Assembly: GCA_003165355.1 (NCBI GenBank)
Contig: PLTG01000054.1
Coordinates: 1-44,844, forward strand
Direction of reading: 5' to 3'
DNA: 44,844 bases
DNA from: Candidatus Babelota bacterium
GTDB taxonomy: Bacteria; Babelota; Babeliae; Babelales; Babelaceae
A model generated the notes under the pieces. It had not been told where the DNA came from and did not search any database. It was given only the letters and a program-made list of their open reading frames with translations. This document shows positions 33,895 to 43,358 of this stretch, in pieces; position 1 is the stretch's first letter; the number at the start of each line of letters is the position of its first letter. The translations under genes and the position numbers were made by a program.

Positions 33895-36084
33895 GTGAAA
33901 AAGATTTTAAGTATTGTGTTAGTTATGATAAGTAAAAATAGTTATTCCATAGGTGTCCCCATTAAACAGTTACAAGAAGCCCCGATCAGCGTTGAATCAT
34001 ATAAAGAAATTGCAACGCAGTATAATGCGCAGTTACCTGCATTATGGAATAACCTTACGCCAGAAGAGCGCGTATTTGCCTATTACATAACGCGCGCAAG
34101 TATTCCCGGCAACCGCATCATGGCTGACCAAACGCATCGCCACGCAGTTAAAATGATCGAGCTATTCCAGCAAATTATTGATGATAAACAAAAAGTTCGG
34201 GATGTATGCGCTGGGTCTTTTGATGTTGAAAGTTTTCTGCGTGATGCAGAGATTTTTCTTATCTATCTGTGCGCACACCATGGCCAATATTTCTTGAAAG
34301 AGTTTGAAAATCATAAGCGCACTCCAGCGCGCCTTAACCTAACTACATTGACTCCTGAAAATTTAGCCCTGGCGCTTGATGCTCTTAACGTTTCTGATGC
34401 AAAAAACGTAGTAGCATCATTGCAGCAAACCATGTTTGAAGCAGATTACGAGCCAACTCTTACCCTGGAAGGCTCTATCGAAAAGAGTGCCGGAAATATT
34501 TACAGTCCCGATTTTACCCAAGCAGACTTTGACGCATTAGCACCAGAAATTAAAACTGCTCTTAATGCCCATTTTTATATTGAGCATAATAAGGGCAAGC
34601 GCACTCCACAGGCACAGATATACAAAATTGGTGGAAAATATTCTCAAGAGCTTGAAGTTGCGCATTATTGGCTTGAGCGCGCCTATAAGCATGCTCAAAA
34701 ATATCCTGCCGTTTTTGATAAACATATCGTTAAAAGTCTTGAGCATATGCTCACCTATTTGAAAACGGGAGATGAGGATGATTTTAAAAAATTCTCTCTC
34801 GAATGGCTTAAAACTCACAGCCGCATCGACTTTAATTTTGGATTTGTGGAGACATATCACGATCCGTTGCAATATCGTGGTGCGTTTGAGGCCGAGGTAA
34901 CGGTCAAGGTGGTCGACATGAAAAAGCTCAATGCCCTATTGCCAGCACTGGAGCAGCAACTTCCGTTCCCGGAAGAATTTAAACGTCAAAACCTAGACGA
35001 CACCACAGCGATACCTAACGCGTCGATCAATGCAAAGATATTTGCATCAGGCGATGCGGGCCCGGTAAAGATTATTGCAGCCTACTGCTTGCCTAATTAC
35101 CAAGAGATACGGGCAGAGCACGGCTCTAAGCAAATTATATATCAATTTGGCAAAGGGCTTGGCGAACAGATGAACCCAGCATTAGCACGAAACCTTTTCA
35201 ACATCCGCGAGCATGCTCAGTGGCTTGAAGTGCATGATGCCGATGCGAAGCTCAACCATGATATCTGGGATGTGCATGTTGCTTTACATGAAACGCTGGG
35301 CCATGGTAGCGGCAGAGACGCTTTCCATATTTTTGTTGAGGGAGACCCGTTGGTTATCGGCGGTAAAACGTATGCATTGGGCGATTCGCTTGAAGTGACC
35401 AGCGCCAATAGTACAGAATTTATTGGCGGTTATTCGGGAGCACTAGAAGAATTACGCGCAGAGATTCTTGCTTTGTATACCAGTATTTTTAATTTCGATG
35501 CACTTGCTGCCAGCGGGCTTTATAAAGAATGGCCGGCTAAAATCGGCAAAGAAAAACTTATTGAATGGTTTATCCTACATATGGCCCACAGCGGCTTGAA
35601 TAGGCTGATGGTTCAGGCTGATGACGCTGCCGAAATTGTACAAGCGCATGCGCGCGCAGACACGGCCATTTTAAATTACTTGCTTGACCACGGCGGGCTG
35701 GAGCTTGTCGAAGAGGTTTATCCTCATAACGGTACCGACTACACCGTTATTGGTTTTAACGTACCTGATATCAATAAAGCGATGCAGGCGGTTAAAGATT
35801 TTGCAATTGAAGTACAACGATGCAGCTCGACGGCCGATGGGCAAGGCGTTGAAAGGCTTATGAAAACGTATGGCACCTGCATCCGCTACCCGGAATATAT
35901 TAAAATACTCAAGGCTAATCGTTTTGCCGTGCAGGGAGATTTAGTAGAGATAGCAGAGATATTTCCGCGCCTTATTCCGGTGGTTGATGACAACAAAGAT
36001 ATTGTCGATATCTCAGCCGAGTGGCCGGCAAGCTTTATTGAGCAACAGCTTGAATTAAATAAACTGGCGCTGTCCAAAGAATAA
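33895..36084 (+). CDS. Exported dipeptidyl peptidase III (family M49)
   Basis: It releases dipeptides from the N-terminus of peptides. The M49 zinc motif HETLGHG starts at about residue 465, and EELRAE near 518 supplies the third ligand; the family form is HExxGH ... EECRAE. About 729 residues, near the length of the eukaryotic enzyme. I prefer the GTG at 33895, preceded by AAGGGAGAG, over the ATG at 33853. It gives VKKILSIVLVMISKNSYS, a plausible signal peptide. Known dipeptidyl peptidase III is mainly cytosolic, so export is unusual. It is divergently placed from the transporter-peptidase fusion, 75 bases away, and followed by a hairpin. Confidence 0.92.
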   Translation: MKKILSIVLVMISKNSYSIGVPIKQLQEAPISVESYKEIATQYNAQLPALWNNLTPEERVFAYYITRASIPGNRIMADQTHRHAVKMIELFQQIIDDKQKVRDVCAGSFDVESFLRDAEIFLIYLCAHHGQYFLKEFENHKRTPARLNLTTLTPENLALALDALNVSDAKNVVASLQQTMFEADYEPTLTLEGSIEKSAGNIYSPDFTQADFDALAPEIKTALNAHFYIEHNKGKRTPQAQIYKIGGKYSQELEVAHYWLERAYKHAQKYPAVFDKHIVKSLEHMLTYLKTGDEDDFKKFSLEWLKTHSRIDFNFGFVETYHDPLQYRGAFEAEVTVKVVDMKKLNALLPALEQQLPFPEEFKRQNLDDTTAIPNASINAKIFASGDAGPVKIIAAYCLPNYQEIRAEHGSKQIIYQFGKGLGEQMNPALARNLFNIREHAQWLEVHDADAKLNHDIWDVHVALHETLGHGSGRDAFHIFVEGDPLVIGGKTYALGDSLEVTSANSTEFIGGYSGALEELRAEILALYTSIFNFDALAASGLYKEWPAKIGKEKLIEWFILHMAHSGLNRLMVQADDAAEIVQAHARADTAILNYLLDHGGLELVEEVYPHNGTDYTVIGFNVPDINKAMQAVKDFAIEVQRCSSTADGQGVERLMKTYGTCIRYPEYIKILKANRFAVQGDLVEIAEIFPRLIPVVDDNKDIVDISAEWPASFIEQQLELNKLALSKE

Positions 36085-36090
36085 TTAAAA

Positions 36091-36114
36091 AGGGGAGCGA
36101 AAAACTCCCCTAAT
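36091..36114 (+). terminator. Probable terminator after the M49 gene
   Basis: AGGGGAG and CTCCCCT pair over seven bases around CGAAAAA, seven bases after the stop. The following AATTT is only a weak T run. Confidence 0.6.
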
Positions 36115-36276
36115 TTCATATACTCTAGACCAAATTTGCAGCTTAAACATGGAATTCCTCTAAAATTCAACGCTTTTCATGATATTTTTTAACTTTTGAT
36201 TTCTAAATATTGAATATGCTATATTTGAATTATGTTATTAAAATAATTGCTAAATCTTATTAAAATTGGAGATGTG

Positions 36277-36723
36277 ATGAATTATATAAAAAAGCAATTC
36301 TTGTTCGGGCTAATACTTTTCTCGTATATGGGAACAAATTATTCAATGCAAGATTTTGTACAGCGTAATTTTGGTACCTCAGGCTTGAATTCAATTCAAA
36401 AAGCTCAAGAAACGCTCAAAAAAATCGATCCTCATGCCAAAATTACTTACAATAAATCGAATGGAACGCTTACAATAATGAATACTAATTTGAGTCCGGA
36501 CCAGATTCAAGAAGCGCTTGATAAAAATACTTATTCAGGTTGGAAGCCAGAAGTTAAAATTGAAGGGGCAATTCAAGATCCGGATGTTATAATAAAATTA
36601 AAAGAGATAACTGTGGAACAGCAAAACCGCTGGGATATGCCTTTGGGATACACCAAAGAGGAAATGCCTTCGGGCCGGCAGAAGGCATGGCCTACCACAC
36701 GAGTTGACCAGCCTGAAAATTAA
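36277..36723 (+). CDS. Small exported protein of unknown function
   Basis: A protein of 148 residues with a signal peptide (MNYIKKQFLFGLILFSYMGTNYS). The ATG at 36277 follows GGAG and is chosen over the earlier start at 36247. The mature part is polar; an AKITYNKSNGTLTIMNTNLS stretch looks like beta strands and the end is Pro/Lys-rich. No domain was recognised. A strong terminator follows. Confidence 0.7.
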   Translation: MNYIKKQFLFGLILFSYMGTNYSMQDFVQRNFGTSGLNSIQKAQETLKKIDPHAKITYNKSNGTLTIMNTNLSPDQIQEALDKNTYSGWKPEVKIEGAIQDPDVIIKLKEITVEQQNRWDMPLGYTKEEMPSGRQKAWPTTRVDQPEN

Positions 36724-36736
36724 TCAAATATCGAGT

Positions 36737-36767
36737 AGGGGGCGCGAAATCGCTCCCCCTTTTTTTA
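36737..36767 (+). terminator. Intrinsic terminator
   Basis: AGGGGG plus GCG pairs with CGC plus CCCCCT, with one C-T mismatch and an AAAT loop, followed by seven T. It ends the 36277-36723 transcript. Confidence 0.9.
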
Positions 36768-36782
36768 CTTCTTATGCAAAAA

Positions 36783-37235
36783 TTAACTTGCTACTACTGC
36801 AGACGATTTGCATGATGAGCACAATTTTTGCGCATAACTTACAGCGCATGCCCCTACCACTGCACCGAGTAATTTGGCCGTGAGGTTCGCTTTGTTGCAT
36901 ACTGGGGTATCAGTATCTTCTGATTCACATTGCCCGTCACAGATAAATTTCGCCCCTAAAATAGCAGCTACTATTTTGCCCATGCCGGTAAGTTGGTCGC
37001 GGCAAATGCCGAAGCTTGTATATAAGTCTATTTTGTAGTCTTCTTTTAAGTCTGGGGCATAGCTTCTTGCAAGATCAATGATGCCGCCAGCAAGTCCGCC
37101 TGCTACAAAACCTTGTACAAAAGATTCAGTAAGTTCAGTTGCTGGACATTCTGCTTGACGCATGACTTTTTCTGCATGTGCTGAGCTTGCTACAAAAAGT
37201 AACGCGATTGCTAAAAATTTACACGATTTCTTCAT
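36783..37235 (-). CDS. Exported cysteine-containing protein of unknown function
   Basis: A protein of 150 residues with a clear signal peptide (MKKSCKFLAIALLFVASSAHA), preceded by AAGGAAG. The mature part has two glycine- and alanine-rich hydrophobic stretches (GFVAGGLAGGIIDLA and LLGAVVGACAV) and eight Cys residues (AECP, GICRD, FICDGQCE, PVCNK, GACAV, LCSSCKS). It may insert in a membrane or form disulfides. It is probably the second gene of an operon with 37271-37681, 35 bases upstream. Confidence 0.7.
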   Translation of the reverse strand: MKKSCKFLAIALLFVASSAHAEKVMRQAECPATELTESFVQGFVAGGLAGGIIDLARSYAPDLKEDYKIDLYTSFGICRDQLTGMGKIVAAILGAKFICDGQCESEDTDTPVCNKANLTAKLLGAVVGACAVSYAQKLCSSCKSSAVVAS

Positions 37236-37270
37236 TAAACTTCCTTTTTATTTTGATTAATAAATTAATT

Positions 37271-37681
37271 TTATGATTGTTTTGCTTTTGGGAAAAAGCT
37301 TTGTGCTATCTTCATACCTATGATATTTCCCGCAGTTCTTTCCATAAGAGTTACTGCATCTAATTCATCGCTGTTTTGATTGAAAAAACTATTCAACTGA
37401 TTTGAAACCACCACGTTTCCGCCTTGAGTGATTAAAAGCTTCACCTCGTTCACATTACAGGCTTTAACAAAGATTCCTGTCCTTGATGCGCCAAATACTT
37501 TTTCAGCACCTTCAAAGCCAAGAGTTGTTACAGCCCCGGTAAAAGCGCCAATGCCTACTTGTTTTGAGTGGCTTGCCACCCACCCAAGGAAGCTCATGGC
37601 TTTTGATGAATATGAATCGCCCGCGCGTAAGGCAGAAACAAAGAGTAATGAAACCGCAAAGAATTTGAGAGATTTGTTCAT
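37271..37681 (-). CDS. Exported protein of unknown function
   Basis: A protein of 136 residues with signal peptide MNKSLKFFAVSLLFVSALRA. The ATG at 37681 follows AAGGA with six bases spacing; the open frame extends to 37753 without a better start. One hydrophobic stretch (VGIGAFTGAVTTLGF) and a C-terminal one (AGNIIGMKIAQSFF) follow. It resembles its neighbour 36783 only in general layout: signal peptide, glycine-rich helix, Cys. The function is unknown. Confidence 0.7.
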   Translation of the reverse strand: MNKSLKFFAVSLLFVSALRAGDSYSSKAMSFLGWVASHSKQVGIGAFTGAVTTLGFEGAEKVFGASRTGIFVKACNVNEVKLLITQGGNVVVSNQLNSFFNQNSDELDAVTLMERTAGNIIGMKIAQSFFPKAKQS

Positions 37682-37791
37682 AATAATTCCTTTTGTATAG
37701 ATAAATTGATAAAAAAGCGCACTGAGTATAGAACGCTCTTTGTTTTTCTGCAAGGGGATTATAAGGCATATTGTTTACTCATAAAGTTATT

Positions 37792-38430
37792 ATGAAGTAC
37801 ACTTATACAATGGAAAAAATACATCAAGCAATTGTTTTGCAGCCGGCATCGCCTCAAAATTTTAATTATCTCATTTTCGATCAACAACTCGGGACACTGG
37901 AAATCCGTATACCCAAGCAAAGGGGCATCCGCGAGATACCCCGCAGCGCATTGATCCATTACGTACCGCAGACAGTAAATAATCGGATAGTGGCAAAGTA
38001 TGTAGAGATTGTCGCAACGCCGCATCAGTGGGCGATCAATAGTATCTGGTTCCTGCACCATCTTTTGGAACTGATCAATTTCTTTGTGCCGCGAGGGGGA
38101 CAGGCTGAAAATATTTTTTCATATGTACTTATCATGTATCAGCCATTGTCTGATGATATAGATATGTTCTTTTTTCAAAAGCTTTTTTTATGTAAATTCT
38201 TTATCTTGGTCGGCATCTATCCAGAACCGATTAATATGCAAGATCGGCAGTTTCTTTCCCTGTTACAATCTCACCAAGATTATAAACTTGAGGAACAAAA
38301 GTATGTGTTTCTTGAAAAAAAAATGATACAGTGGTTACAAGAATGTATTCGTTTGCATCCTCATGCAGATCGACTCAGAACAATGATTATGGAGCCATGG
38401 TATTATGAAAAAAAAGTTACTCATTATTAG
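37792..38430 (+). CDS. Divergent RecO-like protein (DNA repair), tentative
   Basis: A protein of about 212 residues without a signal peptide. It starts with a strand-rich region (IHQAIVLQPASPQNFNYLIF) like the N-terminal OB-fold of RecO. A helical region follows (HHLLELINFFVPRGGQAENI ... KLFLCKFFILVGIYPEP) that fits the RecO C-terminal layout of E.l...p....lF..L ... F...LL..G..P. RecO helps load RecA with RecF and RecR. The usual zinc-binding Cys residues are not evident. The start could be 37771 (TTG), 37792 or 37810. It overlaps the start of the large channel gene by 26 bases. Confidence 0.5.
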   Translation: MKYTYTMEKIHQAIVLQPASPQNFNYLIFDQQLGTLEIRIPKQRGIREIPRSALIHYVPQTVNNRIVAKYVEIVATPHQWAINSIWFLHHLLELINFFVPRGGQAENIFSYVLIMYQPLSDDIDMFFFQKLFLCKFFILVGIYPEPINMQDRQFLSLLQSHQDYKLEEQKYVFLEKKMIQWLQECIRLHPHADRLRTMIMEPWYYEKKVTHY

Positions 38431-41400
38431 CGCATTATGGTGCGCCCAGCTTTATTCTTTAGGGTTTGATACCGTCATTAACGTTCTTTCCCCCACAAAA
38501 CCCGGGCCGATTGTCGCGCCTAACAAAGACCGCGAGAAATTTTTGACTGAGTATCAAGAATTTTTAAAACAGCAAGAGAATAATTCATATAAATCAGATT
38601 TTGAAAAAATAACTACAGATATCCAGGTTCAAAAAGATCGTCTTCTGCATGCAAGTAATTCGCATGAAAAAGAACTGATCTCAAAAGAGATATCTTTTTT
38701 AAATCAATTATTACAAACCATGGTCGACCGTGACAGCGTTACGCAACAATTGCAATCTGCCTATCAAGAGATGAAAACGGCGCTCGATGGCGTGGCGTCT
38801 GACCCCCACTTTAATAAATTTAAAGTAGAGGGGCGCGCTTCATATAGCTATGAATATCTCACTCAATTGAATCAAAAAATAATTGATATCAAAAACCGCC
38901 TGACTGAAAATAAAAATAATGCACAAAAGCTACAGGCAGATATAGACCGTTATATAAAATCGATCGAACAAATTCAAGGGGATCTTAAAGAAAAGGTTCG
39001 CCAACAGAAAAATTATAGTCAACAGCCACAAAGTAGTTTGTTGGAAGGTGACCTCATCGATATTCAGGGCAAGCTTTTAGCACAACGCAAAGATCTACTG
39101 CAGCTCAAATTAAAAGAGGCGGAGATGCGCCTTTCGCTCTCGCAACTGCACGTAAATATTGCAAAAAGCCAACTTGAAATCCTGGAAAGAGAGTATATCC
39201 GCGTAAAAAATGCAACCGTTATACCCCTTAAAGATGTTAAAAGGGCTGAAAGCTCATTGGAAGAGAAAAGGAATCAATCGCTTGCTGAGCGCAATCGCTT
39301 GCGCCAAGAGGTGCTCCCCTATATCTTACAAGAGCAAAATGAGATCAAAAGAAAAATCGCTGAAATCGTTGCAACCTATAACCTCTCGGCAAGCGATATT
39401 GAAGCGTTGCGTGATTGGAACTTTCAGCCAAAAACATCCACTCAATGGATGATTCTCGCAGCAATTGATCCGCTTTTAACCAACGACTCACTTACCGAAA
39501 CACTCAAAGAGGTTAACCAAGCGAGCATCGATCTTTCAAAAGCAGAATTTAAGCGGGATTCTATAGAAGTCGATATTATAAAATCATGGTACAAGTTCAT
39601 GAGCAGAAGGTTCCGCTCAGAAAATGACCGCGATATTAATGATTCTATTAAGGATTATGAAGGCACCAAAAATGAACTCGTAACCCAGCTGCGTACCGTA
39701 TCAGATAGCAGCCTGGCTGCTATTGCAAGCTTGCAGCGGCTTAATAAATCGCTTGAAAGTGTAAAAGCGTTAATGGAGACACTTAAAGAGCAAAAGTATG
39801 TACTCTTTAAACATTACGATTCTGCATTTCAAGAGGCCCAAAAAGCGCTTAAGGAGACTGAAGAATATATCAGACAAAAAATAGATATCACCGCAAAATT
39901 GATCGAAAAATATCAGGCAACGGTCACCGTTATTGATGATTCGCTTAAACGAGTGAGCTCAATGTTGAGTGAACTTACTACTAAAGGCTTTTGGAAACGC
40001 TCAGAACAATCTATTGAATGGTTTCAGGTCAGAAATATTATTCCTGATCTTCAAAGATTTCTGCATGGTGTCTATGTAACAGGGCTTGAATATTTCACCC
40101 TTTCTCATACCACTCAGGCGCTGGCAAGCGGGATAGAGTATCTCAAAGACCCGCTCTATTTAATCATGTTTTTGATCAATCTCTTTCTGCCCTTTGTCTT
40201 TTATATGCTGTTGCGCCTTTTTTTGCCCGATCTCTATCAATTTTTACATACAGGAACTTCTGGTGCCGGGTTTATTGTCTATTTAAGATTGTGGGCTGCG
40301 CTCTGCATTAAATTTATCATGATACATATGAAAAGCCTTTTTGTGTGGGCATTCATATATCTTCTTTTTGCAAGCCGGGTTATAGAAGACAACTATCTCT
40401 GCCTTCTTGTCGAGCTTTTTTCCATCCCCTTCCTTTTATATATAGTGCATCAATTTATGGCTTTTATTTTGGTGGAAAATAGATATCGCAACTACACCAT
40501 TATTAACAGATCATACGAACATAGATTTTACGCGGTTATTTCAATCGTCTTATATAGTTTAGTTACTCTCAATTTCTTGCGTGCTGCTATCTTAACCGAT
40601 GAACCTTCCTCGGATTTAGCTACGATATTACTTGCTTTAATGTTTATTGTTATCCAAATTGGGGCAATATCATTAATTGGCAAAAAACAGGTCCTTTCCA
40701 TTATTCCGCAGGATACTCCTTTATGGCAGTGGGTAAAAGAACATATTGAAAAATATTATTATGTATTCTTGCTCGCCGTGGTAGCCATTATCGTAATGAG
40801 TAACCCCTATGTCGGTTACGGCCGGCAAGTGCTTTATATACTCAGCCGCTTCTTTTTGACCTTGTTGATTATTCCGCTCTTTTTATGGATTCATAGTCGC
40901 CTTAAACGTATGTCATCCAATCTTTTCTTCTATTATGAAGAGGGGGAAACAATGCGTGAGCGCTTTAGCTCCGGCCGCTTATGGTATGGTATCTTCATTG
41001 TTGCATCATTTGCTGTCTTTCTTATAGGACTCGTTTTTACTATAGGTTCTATTTGGGGCTATGGCATAGGCTTTGCAGATATTATCGACTTTTTACATCG
41101 CGAGCTGACTGCGGTTAAAGATGAAACGGGCCGCGAGATCTCAGTAACTATCTATTCTCTGTTACAGATTATTCTGTTCATATTGGGCGGCATATTCTTA
41201 AACTATGTAATTAACCAATTTGTGCTGAAACGTGTCTTTGACCCATTCCTGGTGGGCGCCGGGGTGCAGAATACGATATCTGCCTTCACTAAATATGCAA
41301 TAATTTTATTAGCGATTTTTATCGGCCTTTCCAATGCGGGGCTTGAAGGGCTTACTACTAAGTTTGCTATTATTATCGGTGGTCTCAGCTTTGCATTACA

Positions 41401-41962
41401 AGAGCCACTACGCGACTTTTTCTCTTATTTTATTATCTTGGTCCAACGCCCGGTAAAGATAGGTGACTTGATCCAGATCAATGATGACGTTATTGGCATT
41501 GTGCGCCATATCACTCCACGTTCTGTTGTCTTGCGTAAAAGAAACAGCGTGACGGTGATTGTGCCCAACTCGCAGATTATTCTCAACCCCGTGGTAAACT
41601 GGAACTATTCTCGCAGCTATTTTGCCTTTAATGATATCATGCTTACCGTTGCCTATACCAGAGACCCGCAACGCGTAAAAGATATTTTATTAGGCGTTTT
41701 ACATAATAACTATATGATTTTAAAATCGCCTGCGCCTATTGTATGGCTGAGCGATTTTGTCGATAATGGCTATCAGTTCTTAGTGCGTGGATATCTTACT
41801 GCAGACAAAGTCTTAGAGCAATGGGAGATAAGTTCTCAGGTGCGTCTTGAGCTGGTGAAAAAGCTCAGAGAGAATGGCATTGAGATCGCATCGCCAAGTC
41901 GCATCGTGCGCGTCACCTCAGAATTGGGTGATGATACTAAAAATATGCCGATTCGCTCTTAA
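38405..41962 (+). CDS. Large MscS-family mechanosensitive channel (MscK/MscM-like)
   Basis: A protein of 1185 residues. A short signal segment (MKKKLLIISALWCAQLYS) precedes a long, highly charged, coiled-coil-rich periplasmic region (about 30-570). Then come roughly ten or eleven transmembrane helices (about 585-990). The MscS pore and beta domain follow: FALQEPLRDFFSYFIILVQRP, VKIGDLIQINDDVIGIV (about 1015) and VIVPNSQIILNPVVNW. The layout is that of MscK/YjeP-type channels, which release solutes on hypo-osmotic shock. The ATG lies within the end of the RecO-like gene, with GGAG 10 bases upstream. The 3' end overlaps the convergent ATPase gene by 26 bases. Confidence 0.93.
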   Translation: MKKKLLIISALWCAQLYSLGFDTVINVLSPTKPGPIVAPNKDREKFLTEYQEFLKQQENNSYKSDFEKITTDIQVQKDRLLHASNSHEKELISKEISFLNQLLQTMVDRDSVTQQLQSAYQEMKTALDGVASDPHFNKFKVEGRASYSYEYLTQLNQKIIDIKNRLTENKNNAQKLQADIDRYIKSIEQIQGDLKEKVRQQKNYSQQPQSSLLEGDLIDIQGKLLAQRKDLLQLKLKEAEMRLSLSQLHVNIAKSQLEILEREYIRVKNATVIPLKDVKRAESSLEEKRNQSLAERNRLRQEVLPYILQEQNEIKRKIAEIVATYNLSASDIEALRDWNFQPKTSTQWMILAAIDPLLTNDSLTETLKEVNQASIDLSKAEFKRDSIEVDIIKSWYKFMSRRFRSENDRDINDSIKDYEGTKNELVTQLRTVSDSSLAAIASLQRLNKSLESVKALMETLKEQKYVLFKHYDSAFQEAQKALKETEEYIRQKIDITAKLIEKYQATVTVIDDSLKRVSSMLSELTTKGFWKRSEQSIEWFQVRNIIPDLQRFLHGVYVTGLEYFTLSHTTQALASGIEYLKDPLYLIMFLINLFLPFVFYMLLRLFLPDLYQFLHTGTSGAGFIVYLRLWAALCIKFIMIHMKSLFVWAFIYLLFASRVIEDNYLCLLVELFSIPFLLYIVHQFMAFILVENRYRNYTIINRSYEHRFYAVISIVLYSLVTLNFLRAAILTDEPSSDLATILLALMFIVIQIGAISLIGKKQVLSIIPQDTPLWQWVKEHIEKYYYVFLLAVVAIIVMSNPYVGYGRQVLYILSRFFLTLLIIPLFLWIHSRLKRMSSNLFFYYEEGETMRERFSSGRLWYGIFIVASFAVFLIGLVFTIGSIWGYGIGFADIIDFLHRELTAVKDETGREISVTIYSLLQIILFILGGIFLNYVINQFVLKRVFDPFLVGAGVQNTISAFTKYAIILLAIFIGLSNAGLEGLTTKFAIIIGGLSFALQEPLRDFFSYFIILVQRPVKIGDLIQINDDVIGIVRHITPRSVVLRKRNSVTVIVPNSQIILNPVVNWNYSRSYFAFNDIMLTVAYTRDPQRVKDILLGVLHNNYMILKSPAPIVWLSDFVDNGYQFLVRGYLTADKVLEQWEISSQVRLELVKKLRENGIEIASPSRIVRVTSELGDDTKNMPIRS

Positions 41963-43262
41963 TAGCCATGCTTACTGCATATAAGGGGTATGAATGGATA
42001 TTTTCATACACAGAATAATTTTGTGCAGAAAATCTTAGACCGTAGGGTGAGCCAGGATGCTTTTCCAAAAATATATGCATGCTTTTTAAGGTGCTTCCAA
42101 GTCCGCTTTTTACTTCAATAGGTATAATTGCTTGTTTAAGCACAGTAACATAATCAACTTCAGCTTCAGCTGTACGCTCATCCCTTAACCAATAATAGAG
42201 CTGCTGCTTTTGAAATGGCTCAGAATAGGCTAGAAGTTCTTGACCAATAAAGGCCTCCACTATTTCGCCTTTATTAATTAATGGTTGTTCAGCGCTCAAT
42301 AACCATTCAGTAATATCCAATCCAAGAACTGCTTGCGCCAATGCCACATCAAGAAAAATAATTTTAAATTCATCTGGATCTCTTTGAGCCCCCAGAGGCA
42401 AGCCTTGAGCTGCAGTGCTATATATTTTATGTATAACGCCTGCAGTAGCGAGTAAATCGATACAAGGGGAGAGCTCCCTTTTTCTAAATTCCCCCGGAAT
42501 GGCACTATATTTAAATTTTCTACCCAATTGTAGTGGAATATTATCAAACAATAGGTCAAGATATTTAACCTGATTTTTTTTAGCATATTTATTAAAATCT
42601 TGTCGATACCCCTGTATCAATGTCTGTTGTATCTTTAAACATTTTGCAGCATTTTTTTCTTGTAGCCATGCATACACAACCTCCGGCATGCCACCAATAG
42701 CAAGAAATTCTTTTATTAATTGCAACAGTCTCTCGTGTGCTATGGTACTAAACGGTTGGTCAACTTGATGTTGCACGAGTGCTTTTATGAGTATTGATTC
42801 CCCCGACGCATAAATGAATTCTAAAAAAGACAAGGGATACATATAAAGAAATTCAACGCGTCCTACAGGAACTCCAACCGATTCTATTGCAAAATCCAAT
42901 AACGAGCCGGCCGCAACTACATGCAATTCCGGCATCATTTCATAAAAATAGCGCAACGCCTGTATCGCCAGAGGCTCCGCTTGTACTTCATCAAAAAATA
43001 AAAGTGTTTTACCCGGAACTACTTCTTGCTTAGTCAGATACATTATTTCTCGAATAATACGCTGAGGATATAGATCCGCGGTAAAGATCCCGCGTGCCTT
43101 AGGGTTAAGTTCTAAGTTAATCTCTATAAAATTCTCAAAATTCTTGCCGAGTTCCCGCACGGCATAGGTTTTTCCAACCTGGCGGGCGCCCCGCAAAAGA
43201 AGTGGCTTAAAGCCCTTTTGCTGAGACCATGCCAATAATTGAGCATCAATAAATCTTTTCAT
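41937..43262 (-). CDS. AAA_14/DUF4143 family ATPase, copy 2
   Basis: A protein of 441 residues related along its length to 29477-30826. Walker A GARQVGKT (with KPLLLRGARQVGKTYAV) lies near residues 23-30, Walker B LLFFDEVQ near 90, and VAAGSLLDFAIE follows. The C-terminal part has EAEVDYVTVLKQAIIPIEVKSG, a PD-(D/E)XK-like D...ExK motif. A GTG two codons upstream is also possible; I take the ATG at 43262. A three-copy motif with 32-33 base period stands immediately upstream, as for copy 1. The function of the family is not established. Confidence 0.9.
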   Translation of the reverse strand: MKRFIDAQLLAWSQQKGFKPLLLRGARQVGKTYAVRELGKNFENFIEINLELNPKARGIFTADLYPQRIIREIMYLTKQEVVPGKTLLFFDEVQAEPLAIQALRYFYEMMPELHVVAAGSLLDFAIESVGVPVGRVEFLYMYPLSFLEFIYASGESILIKALVQHQVDQPFSTIAHERLLQLIKEFLAIGGMPEVVYAWLQEKNAAKCLKIQQTLIQGYRQDFNKYAKKNQVKYLDLLFDNIPLQLGRKFKYSAIPGEFRKRELSPCIDLLATAGVIHKIYSTAAQGLPLGAQRDPDEFKIIFLDVALAQAVLGLDITEWLLSAEQPLINKGEIVEAFIGQELLAYSEPFQKQQLYYWLRDERTAEAEVDYVTVLKQAIIPIEVKSGLGSTLKSMHIFLEKHPGSPYGLRFSAQNYSVYENIHSYPLYAVSMAIKSESAYF

Positions 43263-43272
43263 TAACACCTTT

Positions 43273-43355
43273 GGTTAAAATTCCAGCATGATCCCACTGA
43301 ATTTTGGTTAAAAATCCACCATGTTTAATTTCAGTATGGTCAAAAATCCAAGATG
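43273..43355 (-). repeat. Three 18-bp direct repeats, 32-33-bp period, upstream of AAA_14/DUF4143 gene 2
   Basis: On the minus strand, reading toward the gene: CATCTTGGATTTTTGACC (43355-43338), CATGGTGGATTTTTAACC (43323-43306) and CATGCTGGAATTTTAACC (43290-43273). The copies are spaced 32 and 33 bases and the last ends 10 bases before the ATPase ATG. The pattern also recalls the multiple terminal repeats of IS21-type elements. Confidence 0.65.
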
Positions 43356-43358
43356 GTG

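Noticed and set aside
43273-43355. CRISPR-like array of three repeats
   Set aside because: There are only three imperfect 18-base copies with 14-15 base gaps and no cas genes. The position at a start codon suggests a binding array instead.
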